From NCBI RefSeq assembly GCF_029080175.1, contig NZ_JARFJC010000048.1: a stretch of 64,000 bases of DNA. One strand, given 5' to 3'. The translations under genes and the position numbers were made by a program. Below, in pieces: positions 8,954 through 17,724 of this stretch. Below the pieces are notes generated by a model, which searched no databases, was not told where the DNA came from, and worked only from the letters and a program-made list of their open reading frames with translations. This stretch comes from Luteipulveratus flavus (GTDB taxonomy: Bacteria > Actinomycetota > Actinomycetes > Actinomycetales > Dermatophilaceae). The stretch's first letter is position 1, and every line of letters starts with the position of its first letter.

Positions 8954-11103
8954 GCCTGGTCCCGCTCCTGCGCCGGACGCACGCGGGAGGGACCGCGACC
9001 GGCCTTGCCTCGAGCGTCCCACCGGCCGTACGCCTCGACGATGTGGCTGACCAGCCGGTGGCGGACGACGTCCTGGGCGTTCAGCTGGGAGAAGTGGACG
9101 TCCTCGACGCCGCCCAGGATGTCCTGGACCACCCGCAGACCCGACTGGGTACCGCCGGGGAGGTCGACCTGGGTGACGTCTCCGGTCACGACCATCTTGG
9201 AGCCGAACCCGAGGCGGGTGAGGAACATCTTCATCTGCTCGGCCGAGGTGTTCTGCGCCTCGTCCAGGATGATGAAGGCGTCGTTGAGCGTGTTATGGGT
9301 GAGGATGAAGTCGTCGGTCACGTAGAGCGAGTCCGCCGCGGCCACCTGGATGCACACCGTCTCCACCTCGCCGAGCGGCTCGATGGCGTGCACATAGCGC
9401 ATCGGCCTCCCGGGCGCCGTACGGGCGTAGGCCTCACGCTTGCGCGTCATCCTGAAGGGCTCGCAGCCCTCCGGAAGCCGGATGTCGACCACGTGTGCGT
9501 CGGTGCGGTACCCCACCGGTCGCCCGTTCGCCAGCCCCGGCACTCTCCCTTCGGCAGCTCTCGTCCTCGTGTACGCGACGCCACCGAGCGAGCGCACCAG
9601 GAACATGACGTCGTCTCGCAAGCGGGTCGAGGTCGTCGAGTACTGGACCCGACAGGTGCGCCCGCGTTGAGGGACGGGACCACCGTCGGTGTCGAGAAGA
9701 CCCTGCAGGACCGCGAGGCGAACCTCGCGGGTGTTGTGAAGGTAGGAGGTCGGCACGAACTTCGTCGCGGACGTCGTGCCGGCGAGCCCCAGCTCGCGAA
9801 CCACCGCGGTCACGGGATTCGCGACGATGACTCCACCGCGTCCGCCGCCGGTGCGCCTCAGGACGTAGTCGTACCCGGACTTGCGCACCGGCGTGATGCC
9901 GGGCAGCGCCTGCTCGAGCGCCTCGACCAGCTCCGGGTCGGCGGTGGTGAACGACGGGGTCGTCCTCGTCGTGATGCACCCGTCGCGCAGCAGCAGCCCG
10001 AGTGCGTAGGGATCCATCGGCACCGGCTGCTCAGGAAGGGCCACGGCATCCACCACGGGTAGCTCGAAGCGGTGGAAGTGGTTCTGGCGAAGCCGGCCGA
10101 TCATGTCGGTCGTCTGCACCACGCGCTGCTTGCCACGCCGCTTGTCATCGCGCGTCATGACGGTCCACAGGTGCTCCCCGCAGCAGCGCGTCGACGCGCC
10201 GTCCTGGGTCGACAGGCGGTAGACCTGCTTGCGTCCCTGTGGGAACACGCCGAGCACGGGCGTGGGCTCTCCGTTCGACCCGATCACCAGGTCACCGACC
10301 GCGAGCGAGCCGATCGGGACAAACCCCTCCGGCGTCAGCACCTTCGCGTCCAACGGTTGAGCTCGGCCACGCATGTACGCCAGGGGTGCGACCTCGACGG
10401 TGCCTGAGGCCATCAGGCGCGGGATGGAGTCCGGGTCGACCATGTCGTGCAGCGCGTCGTACAGCGGCCGCAGGTAGGGGTCGATCTTGTCGTTGAGGGT
10501 GCCGGGCAGGAAGCCCAGCCGCTCGCCCGCCTCCACCGCCGGACGCGTCAGGATGATGCGGTTGACCTGCTTGGCCTGCAGCGCGGCCACCGCCTTGGCC
10601 ATCGCGAGGTAGGTCTTGCCGGTGCCCGCCGGGCCGATCCCGAACACGATGGTGTTCTTGTCGATCGCGTCGACGTACTCCTTCTGACCGAGCGTCTTCG
10701 GCCGGATCGTCCGACCGCGGCTGCTGACGATGTTCATCGTCAGCACGTCGGCGGGACGCTCACGGGTCTGGGACTGCAGCATCCCGATCGAGCGCTCGAC
10801 CGCGTCCCGGTTCAGCGGCTGGCCGGCGTCGATGATGGTGAGGAGCTCGGTGAGCAAATCCTCGACGATCGCGATGTCCGCCTGCGGACCCGTCAGGTGG
10901 AACTCGTTGCCGCGGACGTGGATCTCCAGGCGCGGGAACGCTCGCTCCATGGTGCGCAGCAGCTCGTCGCGCGGGCCGAGCAGGGTGACCATCTGCACGT
11001 CCGGCGGGATCACGATGGTGCGCGGGGCCTCGGTCGTCGGCGGCAGACCCTCGATGTCGGAGGAGTCGGGTCCGGTGGACATGGTGCTGTGATCGTCAGT
11101 CAT
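8950..11103 (-). CDS. phoH: PhoH family ATPase interrupted by an intein
   Basis: A 717-residue precursor. The PhoH exteins are residues 1-247 and 605-717, which join to a 360-residue protein of normal PhoH-like length. An N-terminal KH-like region is followed by Walker A GPAGTGKT (157-164) and, after the intein, Walker B FIILDEAQN and sensor GDVTQVDLPGG. The intein sits between MRGR and TLNDAF, just before Walker B, so splicing is required for a functional ATPase. PhoH probably acts with YbeY in RNA metabolism. ATG 11103 begins the phoH-ybeY-corC-era run, with the ArsR-like gene divergent 118 bp away. Confidence 0.95.
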   Translation of the reverse strand: MTDDHSTMSTGPDSSDIEGLPPTTEAPRTIVIPPDVQMVTLLGPRDELLRTMERAFPRLEIHVRGNEFHLTGPQADIAIVEDLLTELLTIIDAGQPLNRDAVERSIGMLQSQTRERPADVLTMNIVSSRGRTIRPKTLGQKEYVDAIDKNTIVFGIGPAGTGKTYLAMAKAVAALQAKQVNRIILTRPAVEAGERLGFLPGTLNDKIDPYLRPLYDALHDMVDPDSIPRLMASGTVEVAPLAYMRGRAQPLDAKVLTPEGFVPIGSLAVGDLVIGSNGEPTPVLGVFPQGRKQVYRLSTQDGASTRCCGEHLWTVMTRDDKRRGKQRVVQTTDMIGRLRQNHFHRFELPVVDAVALPEQPVPMDPYALGLLLRDGCITTRTTPSFTTADPELVEALEQALPGITPVRKSGYDYVLRRTGGGRGGVIVANPVTAVVRELGLAGTTSATKFVPTSYLHNTREVRLAVLQGLLDTDGGPVPQRGRTCRVQYSTTSTRLRDDVMFLVRSLGGVAYTRTRAAEGRVPGLANGRPVGYRTDAHVVDIRLPEGCEPFRMTRKREAYARTAPGRPMRYVHAIEPLGEVETVCIQVAAADSLYVTDDFILTHNTLNDAFIILDEAQNTSAEQMKMFLTRLGFGSKMVVTGDVTQVDLPGGTQSGLRVVQDILGGVEDVHFSQLNAQDVVRHRLVSHIVEAYGRWDARGKAGRGPSRVRPAQERDQA
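9292..10362 (-). mobile_element. Class 3-type intein with LAGLIDADG endonuclease domain
   Basis: Precursor residues 248-604 (357 aa) interrupt the PhoH motif between R247 and T605. The intein starts with Ala instead of Cys or Ser. Block A is AQPLDAKVLTPEGFVPIG. Block B is CCGEHLWTV, with Trp313. Block F is ETVCIQV, with Cys584. Block G is FILTHN, with Thr602 before the terminal His-Asn. This Trp/Cys/Thr set plus a non-nucleophilic first residue is the defining signature of class 3 inteins. DOD endonuclease motifs are LGLLLRDG (about 368-375) and LQGLLDTDG (about 466-474), both keeping the catalytic Asp. Splicing is inferred from intact motifs, not shown. Confidence 0.9.
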
Positions 11104-11221
11104 GTTCCCCCCAGTCTACGGTTCGGGACTGTCGTCACCTCATGAGTTCTCGCCGCGTCCTCGGTGAAGGGTCTCGGTCGTCTCGACGGTGGTCGAGACG
11201 TCCTGGGCGCACCATGGACCG

Positions 11222-11995
11222 ATGAGCGCACCGATCATCCGTACCGGCGGCGAGCCGGACATCGCCGCGGTCGCCGCGCTGCTCGCGGACCGCTCGCGCG
11301 CACGCCTGCTGTCGGCACTGCTGGACGGCCGTGCGCTCCCGGCCGGGCGGCTCGCCGCCGAGGCCGGTGTCACGCCCCAGACGACCAGCTCGCACCTGGG
11401 ACGGTTGCTGGAGGCGGGACTGGTGACGGTCGAGCGCAGCGGACGGCACCGCTTCTACAGTCTGGCGAGCGCGGAGGTCGCGACCGCCCTCGAGGCGCTC
11501 GGTCGCCTCGCGCCCGAGCCACCGATCACCTCGTTGCGGCAGGGCACCGGGGCGCAGCGGCTCCGCGACGCCCGTACCTGCTACGACCATCTCGCCGGTC
11601 GGCTGGGGGTACGGGTCACCGCGCACCTGGTCGACATCGCGGTGCTGCGCCGGACCGACGGCGGCGACGGCGTCCACCGGTCGCACTCGGACGCGCTGTC
11701 CTCCCCCGCGCACGGGTCGCCGTACGAGCTGGGCGCCCGCGCCGCGGAGGGCCTGGCGCGCTGGGGTGTGAACCTGGCGGCGCTGCGGGAGCACGGGCGC
11801 AGCCGCCCAGTCCTGCGGTTCTGCACCGACTGGACCGAGCAGCGCTACCACCTGGCGGGCGGTCTCGGTGCCGCGCTGCTGCGGAGCGTGCGGGACCAGG
11901 GCTGGGTGGAGGACGGGCCGCGGCCGCGCGAGCTGGTGATCACCCGGCACGGCGAGGAGGCCCTGGCCGATCTGCTGGGCGCGTCACCAGCGTAG
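11222..11995 (+). CDS. ArsR/SmtB-type winged-helix transcriptional regulator
   Basis: A 257-residue regulator. The N-terminal winged helix (residues 15-85) contains ADRSRARLLSALLDGR and the recognition helix region TPQTTSSHLGRLLEAGLV, then the wing VERSGRHRFYSL. The C-terminal 150 residues carry CTDWTEQRYHLAGGLGAAL, found in a recurrent actinobacterial ArsR subfamily. No clear metal-binding Cys pair is seen, so the ligand is unknown. It lies on the opposite strand inside the heat-shock/PhoH cluster, and its 3' end overlaps rsmE by 12 bp. Confidence 0.85.
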   Translation: MSAPIIRTGGEPDIAAVAALLADRSRARLLSALLDGRALPAGRLAAEAGVTPQTTSSHLGRLLEAGLVTVERSGRHRFYSLASAEVATALEALGRLAPEPPITSLRQGTGAQRLRDARTCYDHLAGRLGVRVTAHLVDIAVLRRTDGGDGVHRSHSDALSSPAHGSPYELGARAAEGLARWGVNLAALREHGRSRPVLRFCTDWTEQRYHLAGGLGAALLRSVRDQGWVEDGPRPRELVITRHGEEALADLLGASPA

Positions 11996-12724
11996 GCGGG
12001 ACGCGAGCACCGCCAGGGCGGCCGGACCGGCGCTCGAGGAGCGCAGCACGGTCGGACCCAGCCGGACCGGCACTCCCCCGGCGGCCGTGAGCGCGTCGAC
12101 CTCGTCGGGGGCGATGCCACCCTCGGGTCCGACCACGACCAGCACGTCACCCTCAGCCGGCAGCTCGACGTCGCTCAGCGGCGTCCGCGCGTCCTCGTGC
12201 AGGACGAGGACGAGAGCGGCGGCGGCGGCTCGTGTGGCGAGGGCGTCCCGGGCGACGAGATCGGCCACCACCGGCACGACGGGCCGGCGCGACTGCTTGG
12301 CCGCCGCACGGACGACGCTCTCCCACTTGCGGTGCGCCTTGGCGCCACGCTCGCCCTTCCACTGCACGATGCTGCGTGCGGCCTGCCAGGGGACGACCTC
12401 GTCGACGCCGAGCTCGGTGGCCGCCTCGATGGCCTGGTCGTCCCGGTCGCCCTTGGCCAGCGCCTGGACCAGCACGAGCCGCGGCTGGTCCGGAGCCACC
12501 TGCTCCACGGACGCGACCGTCAGGGTCAGCTCGTCCTTGGCGGTGGTCGAGACGACCCCCCGCACCAGCCGGCCGGACCCGTCCGCCAGCAGGACGTCCT
12601 CGCCGACGCCGATCCGGCGCACGGTCGCCGCGTGCCGCCCCTCCGCACCGTCGAGCACCACCGACGAGCCCGGTGCGCACCCGTCGAGGCGGCCGGGCTC
12701 CAGGTGGAAGAGCGGCGCGGTCAT
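11984..12724 (-). CDS. rsmE: 16S rRNA m3U1498 methyltransferase RsmE
   Basis: A 246-residue SPOUT-fold enzyme that methylates N3 of U1498 in 16S rRNA. The N-terminal PUA-like part (HAATVRRIGVGEDVLLADG) is followed by the trefoil-knot SAM motifs VVGPEGGIAPDEV and RLGPTVLRSSSAGPAAL. The final motif is LRSSSA where many homologs have LRTETA or LRTSTA, a conservative drift. It starts 12 bp after the dnaJ stop, in the same operon. Confidence 0.93.
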   Translation of the reverse strand: MTAPLFHLEPGRLDGCAPGSSVVLDGAEGRHAATVRRIGVGEDVLLADGSGRLVRGVVSTTAKDELTLTVASVEQVAPDQPRLVLVQALAKGDRDDQAIEAATELGVDEVVPWQAARSIVQWKGERGAKAHRKWESVVRAAAKQSRRPVVPVVADLVARDALATRAAAAALVLVLHEDARTPLSDVELPAEGDVLVVVGPEGGIAPDEVDALTAAGGVPVRLGPTVLRSSSAGPAALAVLASRLRW

Positions 12725-12736
12725 GACGGCCGGCGC

Positions 12737-13864
12737 CTACTTGCCGGCGAACGCGTCGCGCAGGCGGCCGAGCAGACCGTGGTTGACGGGCTGGAACTTC
12801 GCCTCGGGCCGCTCCTCGCCGCGCTCCTTGGCGAGCTGGTGGAGCAGCTCCTGCTGCGGGGCGTCGAGCTTGGTGGGCGTACGGACGTTGGCGTGCACGT
12901 GCAGGTCGCCGCGCACGCTCGAGCGCAGGTGCGTGACGCCGAGGCCCTTGAGCGTGATGACGTCGCCCGGCTGGGTACCCGGCTTGATGTCGACGTCGCG
13001 GGTGCCGTCCAGGGTCTCCAGCGGGAGGGTGGTCCCGAGAGCGGCGGCGGTCATCGGCAGCTCCAGCGAGCAGTGCAGGTCGTCGCCCTGCCGCTGGAAC
13101 ATCGCGTGCTTGCGGACGCGGACCTCGACGTACAGGTCTCCGGCCGGGCCGCCGGCGCGTCCGACCTCGCCCTCACCGGACAGCTGGATGCGGGTGCCGC
13201 TGTCGACCCCGGCCGGAACCTTGATCGTCATGCTGCGGCGGTCACGCACCCGGCCCTCGCCCGAGCACTCGAAGCACGGGTCGGTGATGACCTCGCCGTA
13301 CCCGCGGCAGGCGGAGCAGGGGCGGGTGGTCATGACCTGGCCGAGGAAGGACTTCTGGATCTGCTGGACCTGACCGGCGCCCTGGCAGACGTCGCAGGTC
13401 CGCGTCCCGGTGCCCGGCCGCGAGCCGCCACCGTGACAGGTCGGGCAGACGACCGCGGTGTCGAAGACGAGGTCGGCGTTGCCGCCGAACACCGCGGTGC
13501 TGAGGTCGATCTCCAGCGGGAGCAGGGCGTCCTGCCCGCGCTCCTGGCGGGACCGAGGACCGCGACCGGCGCCTGCGGCGGTGCCGCCGAAGAAGGCGTC
13601 CATGATGTCGCTGAACGAGAAGCCCTGGCCGTAGCCGGCGGCGCCCGCCTGGGCGTACGGGTCGGCGCCCATGTCGAAGGCACGTCGCTTCTGCGGGTCC
13701 GACAGCACCTCGTACGCCTGCGAGATCCGCTTGAACTCATCCGACGCCTCGGCGTCGGGGTTCACGTCCGGGTGGAGCTTGCGCGCCAGCTTGCGGTAGG
13801 CGCGCTTGATCTCCTCCTGGCTCGCAGCGCGGTCGACTCCGAGGGTGGCGTAGTAGTCGTTCAC
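12737..13864 (-). CDS. dnaJ: Type I DnaJ co-chaperone
   Basis: 375 residues with the full type I layout: a J domain with HPD in KLHPDVNPD (about residues 31-33), a Gly/Phe region, four zinc-finger repeats CPTCHGGG, CDVCQGAG, CSACRGYG and CFECSGEG, and the substrate-binding C-terminal domains. It stimulates DnaK ATP hydrolysis. The GTG start overlaps the hrcA stop (GTGA). This is therefore the HrcA-linked DnaJ copy, controlled through the CIRCE element upstream of hrcA. Confidence 0.96.
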   Translation of the reverse strand: MNDYYATLGVDRAASQEEIKRAYRKLARKLHPDVNPDAEASDEFKRISQAYEVLSDPQKRRAFDMGADPYAQAGAAGYGQGFSFSDIMDAFFGGTAAGAGRGPRSRQERGQDALLPLEIDLSTAVFGGNADLVFDTAVVCPTCHGGGSRPGTGTRTCDVCQGAGQVQQIQKSFLGQVMTTRPCSACRGYGEVITDPCFECSGEGRVRDRRSMTIKVPAGVDSGTRIQLSGEGEVGRAGGPAGDLYVEVRVRKHAMFQRQGDDLHCSLELPMTAAALGTTLPLETLDGTRDVDIKPGTQPGDVITLKGLGVTHLRSSVRGDLHVHANVRTPTKLDAPQQELLHQLAKERGEERPEAKFQPVNHGLLGRLRDAFAGK

Positions 13865-14889
13865 TGATCGAGGATCTCCGAGACGTAGCGGGCGACGGCA
13901 CGAACGGCCGCCATGGTCGAGGGGTAGTCCATCCGGGTCGGGCCGAGGACCCCCAGGCCTGCGACCGCTCCGGTGCCGTAGCTCGTGGTCACCATCGAGG
14001 TCGTATGCAGGCCCTCGTACGGGTTCTCCGCACCGATCCGCACCGCGACGGCGTCCGTCGCGTCGGCGTTCATCGTCGAGAGCAAACGCAGCAGGACGAC
14101 GTGTTGTTCCAGGGCGTCCAGCACCGGCGCGATGCTGACCACGTCCCCACCGGTGCGGGCGAGGTTCGCGGTACCGGCCAGGACGACGCGTTCCTCGCGC
14201 TGCTCGGCGAGGACGTCGGTCAGGGCCTGGACCACGCGCCGCACCGAGGCGCGCTCGGTGTCGTCGAACGTCTCCGGGAGGTCGGTGAGGCCCTGCGCGG
14301 CGTCACCGAGCAGGCGTCCCTGCGCCTCGGCGTTGAGGCGGCTGCGCAGCCGGGCGACGAACGCCTCGCCGCCGGCTGAGGCGAGGTTCTCCTCCCCCAC
14401 GTCCATGACACGCTGCTCGACCCGGCCGCTGGAGGTGATCAGCACCACCATGAGGCGGCTGGACGTCAGCGGCACCAGCTCGATGTGCCGGACCGACGAG
14501 CGGGACAGGGAGGGGTACTGCATCACCGCGACCTGCTGGGTGATGGAGGCGAGCAGCCGGGCCGTGCGGTCCACGACGTCGTCCAGGTCGATGGACTGCT
14601 CGAGGAACTCCCGGATGGCCGAGCGCTCGGCGCGGCTGAGCGGCTTCACCTGGCTGAGCCGGTCGACGAACAGCCGGTAGCCGGCGTCGGTCGGCACCCG
14701 GCCGGCGGAGGTGTGCGGGGCCGCGATCAGGCCCTCCTCCTCCAGGACGGCCATGTCGTTGCGGACCGTCGCCGCGCTCACGCCCAGGTGGTGGCGCTCG
14801 AGCAGGGCCTTGGAGCCGACCGGCTCGGAGGTCGACACGTAGTCCTGCACGATCGCTCGCAGGATCTGCAGCCGTCGCTCCTCGGACAT
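13861..14889 (-). CDS. hrcA: Heat-inducible transcription repressor HrcA
   Basis: A 342-residue repressor of class I heat-shock genes. It has the N-terminal winged helix (RRLQILRAIVQDYVSTSEPVGSK is the conserved first helix region), then GVSAATVRNDMAVLEEEGLI and the PHTSAGRVPTDAGYR signature. The start is ATG 14889 behind AGGAGG at a good distance. A CIRCE operator lies 20 bp further upstream, so the gene is autoregulated. GroE proteins normally assist HrcA folding. It is the first gene of the hrcA-dnaJ-rsmE unit. Confidence 0.96.
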   Translation of the reverse strand: MSEERRLQILRAIVQDYVSTSEPVGSKALLERHHLGVSAATVRNDMAVLEEEGLIAAPHTSAGRVPTDAGYRLFVDRLSQVKPLSRAERSAIREFLEQSIDLDDVVDRTARLLASITQQVAVMQYPSLSRSSVRHIELVPLTSSRLMVVLITSSGRVEQRVMDVGEENLASAGGEAFVARLRSRLNAEAQGRLLGDAAQGLTDLPETFDDTERASVRRVVQALTDVLAEQREERVVLAGTANLARTGGDVVSIAPVLDALEQHVVLLRLLSTMNADATDAVAVRIGAENPYEGLHTTSMVTTSYGTGAVAGLGVLGPTRMDYPSTMAAVRAVARYVSEILDQ

Positions 14890-14909
14890 GGTCCACCTCC
14901 TCGCTGACG

Positions 14910-14936
14910 CTGGCACTCAGGACATCCGAGTGCCAA
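14910..14936 (-). promoter_or_regulatory. CIRCE operator (HrcA binding site)
   Basis: The sequence TGGCACTC, nine spacer bases, then GAGTGCCA forms a perfect 8-bp inverted repeat with the 9-nt spacing that defines CIRCE. It sits 20 bp upstream of the hrcA start codon, within the expected promoter or 5' UTR, and should bind HrcA to repress hrcA-dnaJ. Confidence 0.95.
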
Positions 14937-15006
14937 GTCTACGGGGTGGTAGCGGCCGAGCGTGTCGGACGCCGGTGGACGCGGCGCGTCCGCCTAGTCT
15001 CGCCGC

Positions 15007-15885
15007 GTGACCTACGACCGATACGGCAGTGACGTGCTCAGCTCGGACTGGAAGGCTCCCCGCCGCGGCCGGTCGACGCCGGTGGAGGCGCAGCCGGGGC
15101 TCGTGGTCGAGGACGCGCAGACCGGCTGGTGCGGCGCCGTCGTCCGGGTCGAGAAGGCCGGCGGCATGCAGGTCGTGCACCTGGAGGACCGCCGCGGCAG
15201 GCTCAAGGCGTTCCCGCTCGGGCCGGGCTTCCTGGTCGACGGCAAGCCCGTCGAGCTGACGCCGCCCACCGCGACCCAGCGGTCCGCGCTGGACGCCGCC
15301 CGCGCGGCGACCCAGCGCACCGCGTCCGGTTCGGTGGCCGTGCAGGGCGCTCGCGCGCGGGTCGCGTCCGGCTCGCGGATCTTCGTCGAGGGGCGCCACG
15401 ACGCCGAGCTCGTCGAGAAGGTCTGGGGCGACGACCTGCGCATCGAGGGCGTGGTGGTGGAGATGCTCGACGGCGTGGACGACCTGGCCGCGGTGATCCG
15501 CGACTTCGCTCCGGACCGGTCGCGCCGGCTCGGGGTGCTCGTGGACCACCTGGTGCCGGGCACCAAGGAGGCGCGCATCGTCGAGGAGGCCCACCGCAGC
15601 GCGGGTTCGGAGCACGTCCTGATCGTGGGCCACCCGTACGTCGACGTATGGCAGTCGGTCCGACCGGAGCGGCTCGGCTGGTCGCAGTGGCCGGTGATCC
15701 CCCGCGGGACGTCGTGGAAGCACGGCATCCTCGCCGAGCTCGGGTGGCCGCACGCCGACCAGGCCGACGTCGCTCAGGGCTGGAAGCGCATCCTGTCGAC
15801 CGTGCGGACCTACGCCGACCTGGAGCCCTCGCTGCTGGGCCGGGTCGAGGAGCTCATCGACTTCGTCACCGCACCGCAGGAGTAG
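15007..15885 (+). CDS. DUF3097 family protein
   Basis: A 292-residue actinobacterial protein of unknown function. It has an N-terminal small beta-rich part (VVEDAQTGWCGAVVRVEK) and a larger C-terminal domain with IFVEGRHDAELVEKVWG and DDLAAVIRDF. The latter resembles the Toprim-like first strand VEGxxDAxLV, though this is my inference. The C-terminus LEPSLLGRVEELIDFVTAP is conserved in the family. It starts at GTG 15007 and is divergent from hrcA. Confidence 0.85.
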   Translation: MTYDRYGSDVLSSDWKAPRRGRSTPVEAQPGLVVEDAQTGWCGAVVRVEKAGGMQVVHLEDRRGRLKAFPLGPGFLVDGKPVELTPPTATQRSALDAARAATQRTASGSVAVQGARARVASGSRIFVEGRHDAELVEKVWGDDLRIEGVVVEMLDGVDDLAAVIRDFAPDRSRRLGVLVDHLVPGTKEARIVEEAHRSAGSEHVLIVGHPYVDVWQSVRPERLGWSQWPVIPRGTSWKHGILAELGWPHADQADVAQGWKRILSTVRTYADLEPSLLGRVEELIDFVTAPQE

Positions 15886-16000
15886 CCGGTCAGGGAGGTC
15901 CCTGAAACCACCCTGGTCCCCACCGATCCCACCCCGATCGGGCGAGATTCTGCGCCTCTCGTGGAGTTCACTGGTGGAGAACCGATCCAGGAGTGATGCC

Positions 16001-16396
16001 ATGAGCTATCCCACCCAGCCGTACGCGGGCCAACCCGCCCTGTCCTCGCAGGACCGCACCGCCTCGGTGCTCGCCCACCTGTCCGCCCCGATCGCCGCCG
16101 TCCTGAGCCTGGGCTGGCTCAGCATGGTCGGACCGCTGATCGTGTGGTTCGCCTACAAGGACCGGAGCCCTGCCGCCCGGCACGCCGCCGCGGGAGCGTT
16201 CAACTTCAACCTGTCGTTCTGGATCCTCTACCTCATCAGCTGGATCCTGATCTTCAGCGTGATCGGCCTGATCGTCGGCGTGCCGCTGCTGATCGTGATC
16301 TTCGTCGTCGCGGCCTGGTGCCACGTCAAGGGCGCGATCCGCGCGGCCAACGGCCAGCCGTACGAGTACCCGTGGCAGCTGCGTGTGCTGCGCTGA
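16001..16396 (+). CDS. DUF4870/Tic20-like small membrane protein
   Basis: 131 residues with the DUF4870 pattern: a short Tyr/Pro/Gln-rich N-tail (SYPTQPYAGQP), SSQDRTASVLAHLSAP, a first helix ending in GPLIVWFAYKD, the conserved RHAAAGAFNFNLSFWI and two more helices (about 77-110). Function unknown. The start at ATG 16001 has AGGAG upstream. Its TGA ends at 16396 and the convergent hemW stop begins at the next base. Confidence 0.88.
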   Translation: MSYPTQPYAGQPALSSQDRTASVLAHLSAPIAAVLSLGWLSMVGPLIVWFAYKDRSPAARHAAAGAFNFNLSFWILYLISWILIFSVIGLIVGVPLLIVIFVVAAWCHVKGAIRAANGQPYEYPWQLRVLR

Positions 16397-17632
16397 TCAG
16401 TAGCCCAGCAGGCGGCGGACCACCGTGTCGGCCAGCAGCCGTCCGCGTCGGGTGAGCACCGCTCGCGCGTCCCGGACGGCGCTGGGTCCGTCCAGCAGAC
16501 CGTCGGCCACCAGCCCGGCCACGGCGCGGCGGCCGTCCGGGCGGACGAGGTCCAGCGGCAGACCTTCGACCAGGCGCACGCCGAGCAGGACGCGCTCGTC
16601 GTACCGCTGCTCCTCGGTGAGGAGCTCGCGTCCCGCGGCCGGCGAGTCGCCGGCGTTGACGCGCCCGGCGAAGGCGTTGGGGTGCTTGACGTTCCACCAC
16701 CGCACGCCGCCCACGTGGCTGTGCGCGCCCGGGCCGATGCCCCACCAGTCGCCGTCCGCCCAGTAGCCCTCGTTGTGGCGGCACCGCGTCGTCGGGGACG
16801 TCGCCCAGTTGCTCACCTCGTACCAGCCGAACCCGGCGGTCGACAGCATCTCGTCGGCCAGCTCGTACTTGTCCGCCTCGTCGTCGTCGTCGGGCATCGT
16901 CACCAGTCCGCGGCGTACCTGGGCGGCCAGCTTGGTGCCGTCCTCGACGACCAGTGCGTACGCGCTGATGTGGTCGGGCTCCATCGTGACGGCGGCCTCC
17001 AGGCTGGTCCGCCAGTCACCGAGCGACTCCCCCGGTGTGCCGTAGATCAGGTCGACGCTGACCTGCATCCCGGCGGCCCGCACCGCGTCGACGACGCGCC
17101 CGACGTTGGCCGGGTCGTGCGTGCGCTCCAGGGTTCGCAGCACGTGAGGGACGGCCGACTGCATGCCCAGGCTCACCCGAGTGAACCCACCGTCGGCGAG
17201 CTCGCGCAGCGAGTCCGGGGTGACGGAGTCCGGGTTGGCCTCGGTCGTGATCTCGACGCCCTCGGCCAGGCCGAACGCGCCACGCAGACCGTCCACGATC
17301 CGCACCAGGTCACGGGAGCGCAGCATCGTCGGGGTGCCGCCGCCGACGAAGACGGTGTCGATCGGCGGCCTGGCCGGGCCCAGCACGTCGGCCGCGAGCG
17401 CGACCTCCGCGAGAGCAGCGTCGGCGTACGAAGACACCCCTGCGCCGGGCATGCCGAGCTCGGTCAGCGTGTAGGTGTTGAAGTCGCAGTACCCGCAGCG
17501 CACCGAGCAGAACGGCACGTGGACGTACGCGCCGAACGGCCGCTCGCCCAGGTGCGTGAGCGCGGACGAGGGCAGCGCCCCGTCGCGCGGGGCGGGCTCT
17601 CCGTCGGGCAGGACACTCGGCACGTCCTCCAT
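16397..17632 (-). CDS. hemW: Radical SAM heme chaperone HemW
   Basis: 411 residues. The radical SAM cluster motif is CSVRCGYCD (C42, C46, C49), followed by FVGGGTPTML and the SLGMQS segment. The C-terminal HemW domain includes RCRHNEGYW and GIGPGAHSH. Earlier annotation called such proteins oxygen-independent coproporphyrinogen III oxidase, but members of this clade deliver heme. The start is ATG 17632; the track upstream is antisense-like. It abuts the convergent DUF4870 gene with no gap and is divergent from a lipoprotein gene. Its place near hrcA-dnaJ is the usual bacterial order. Confidence 0.94.
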   Translation of the reverse strand: MEDVPSVLPDGEPAPRDGALPSSALTHLGERPFGAYVHVPFCSVRCGYCDFNTYTLTELGMPGAGVSSYADAALAEVALAADVLGPARPPIDTVFVGGGTPTMLRSRDLVRIVDGLRGAFGLAEGVEITTEANPDSVTPDSLRELADGGFTRVSLGMQSAVPHVLRTLERTHDPANVGRVVDAVRAAGMQVSVDLIYGTPGESLGDWRTSLEAAVTMEPDHISAYALVVEDGTKLAAQVRRGLVTMPDDDDEADKYELADEMLSTAGFGWYEVSNWATSPTTRCRHNEGYWADGDWWGIGPGAHSHVGGVRWWNVKHPNAFAGRVNAGDSPAAGRELLTEEQRYDERVLLGVRLVEGLPLDLVRPDGRRAVAGLVADGLLDGPSAVRDARAVLTRRGRLLADTVVRRLLGY

Positions 17633-17724
17633 TGTCGGTGCTCGCCCGCGTCGTCCGGCACAGTGGTCCCCGTGACTCCTGACGAGCCGGTCGTTCTCGC
17701 ACCGATGACGCCGACGGAGGCCCG

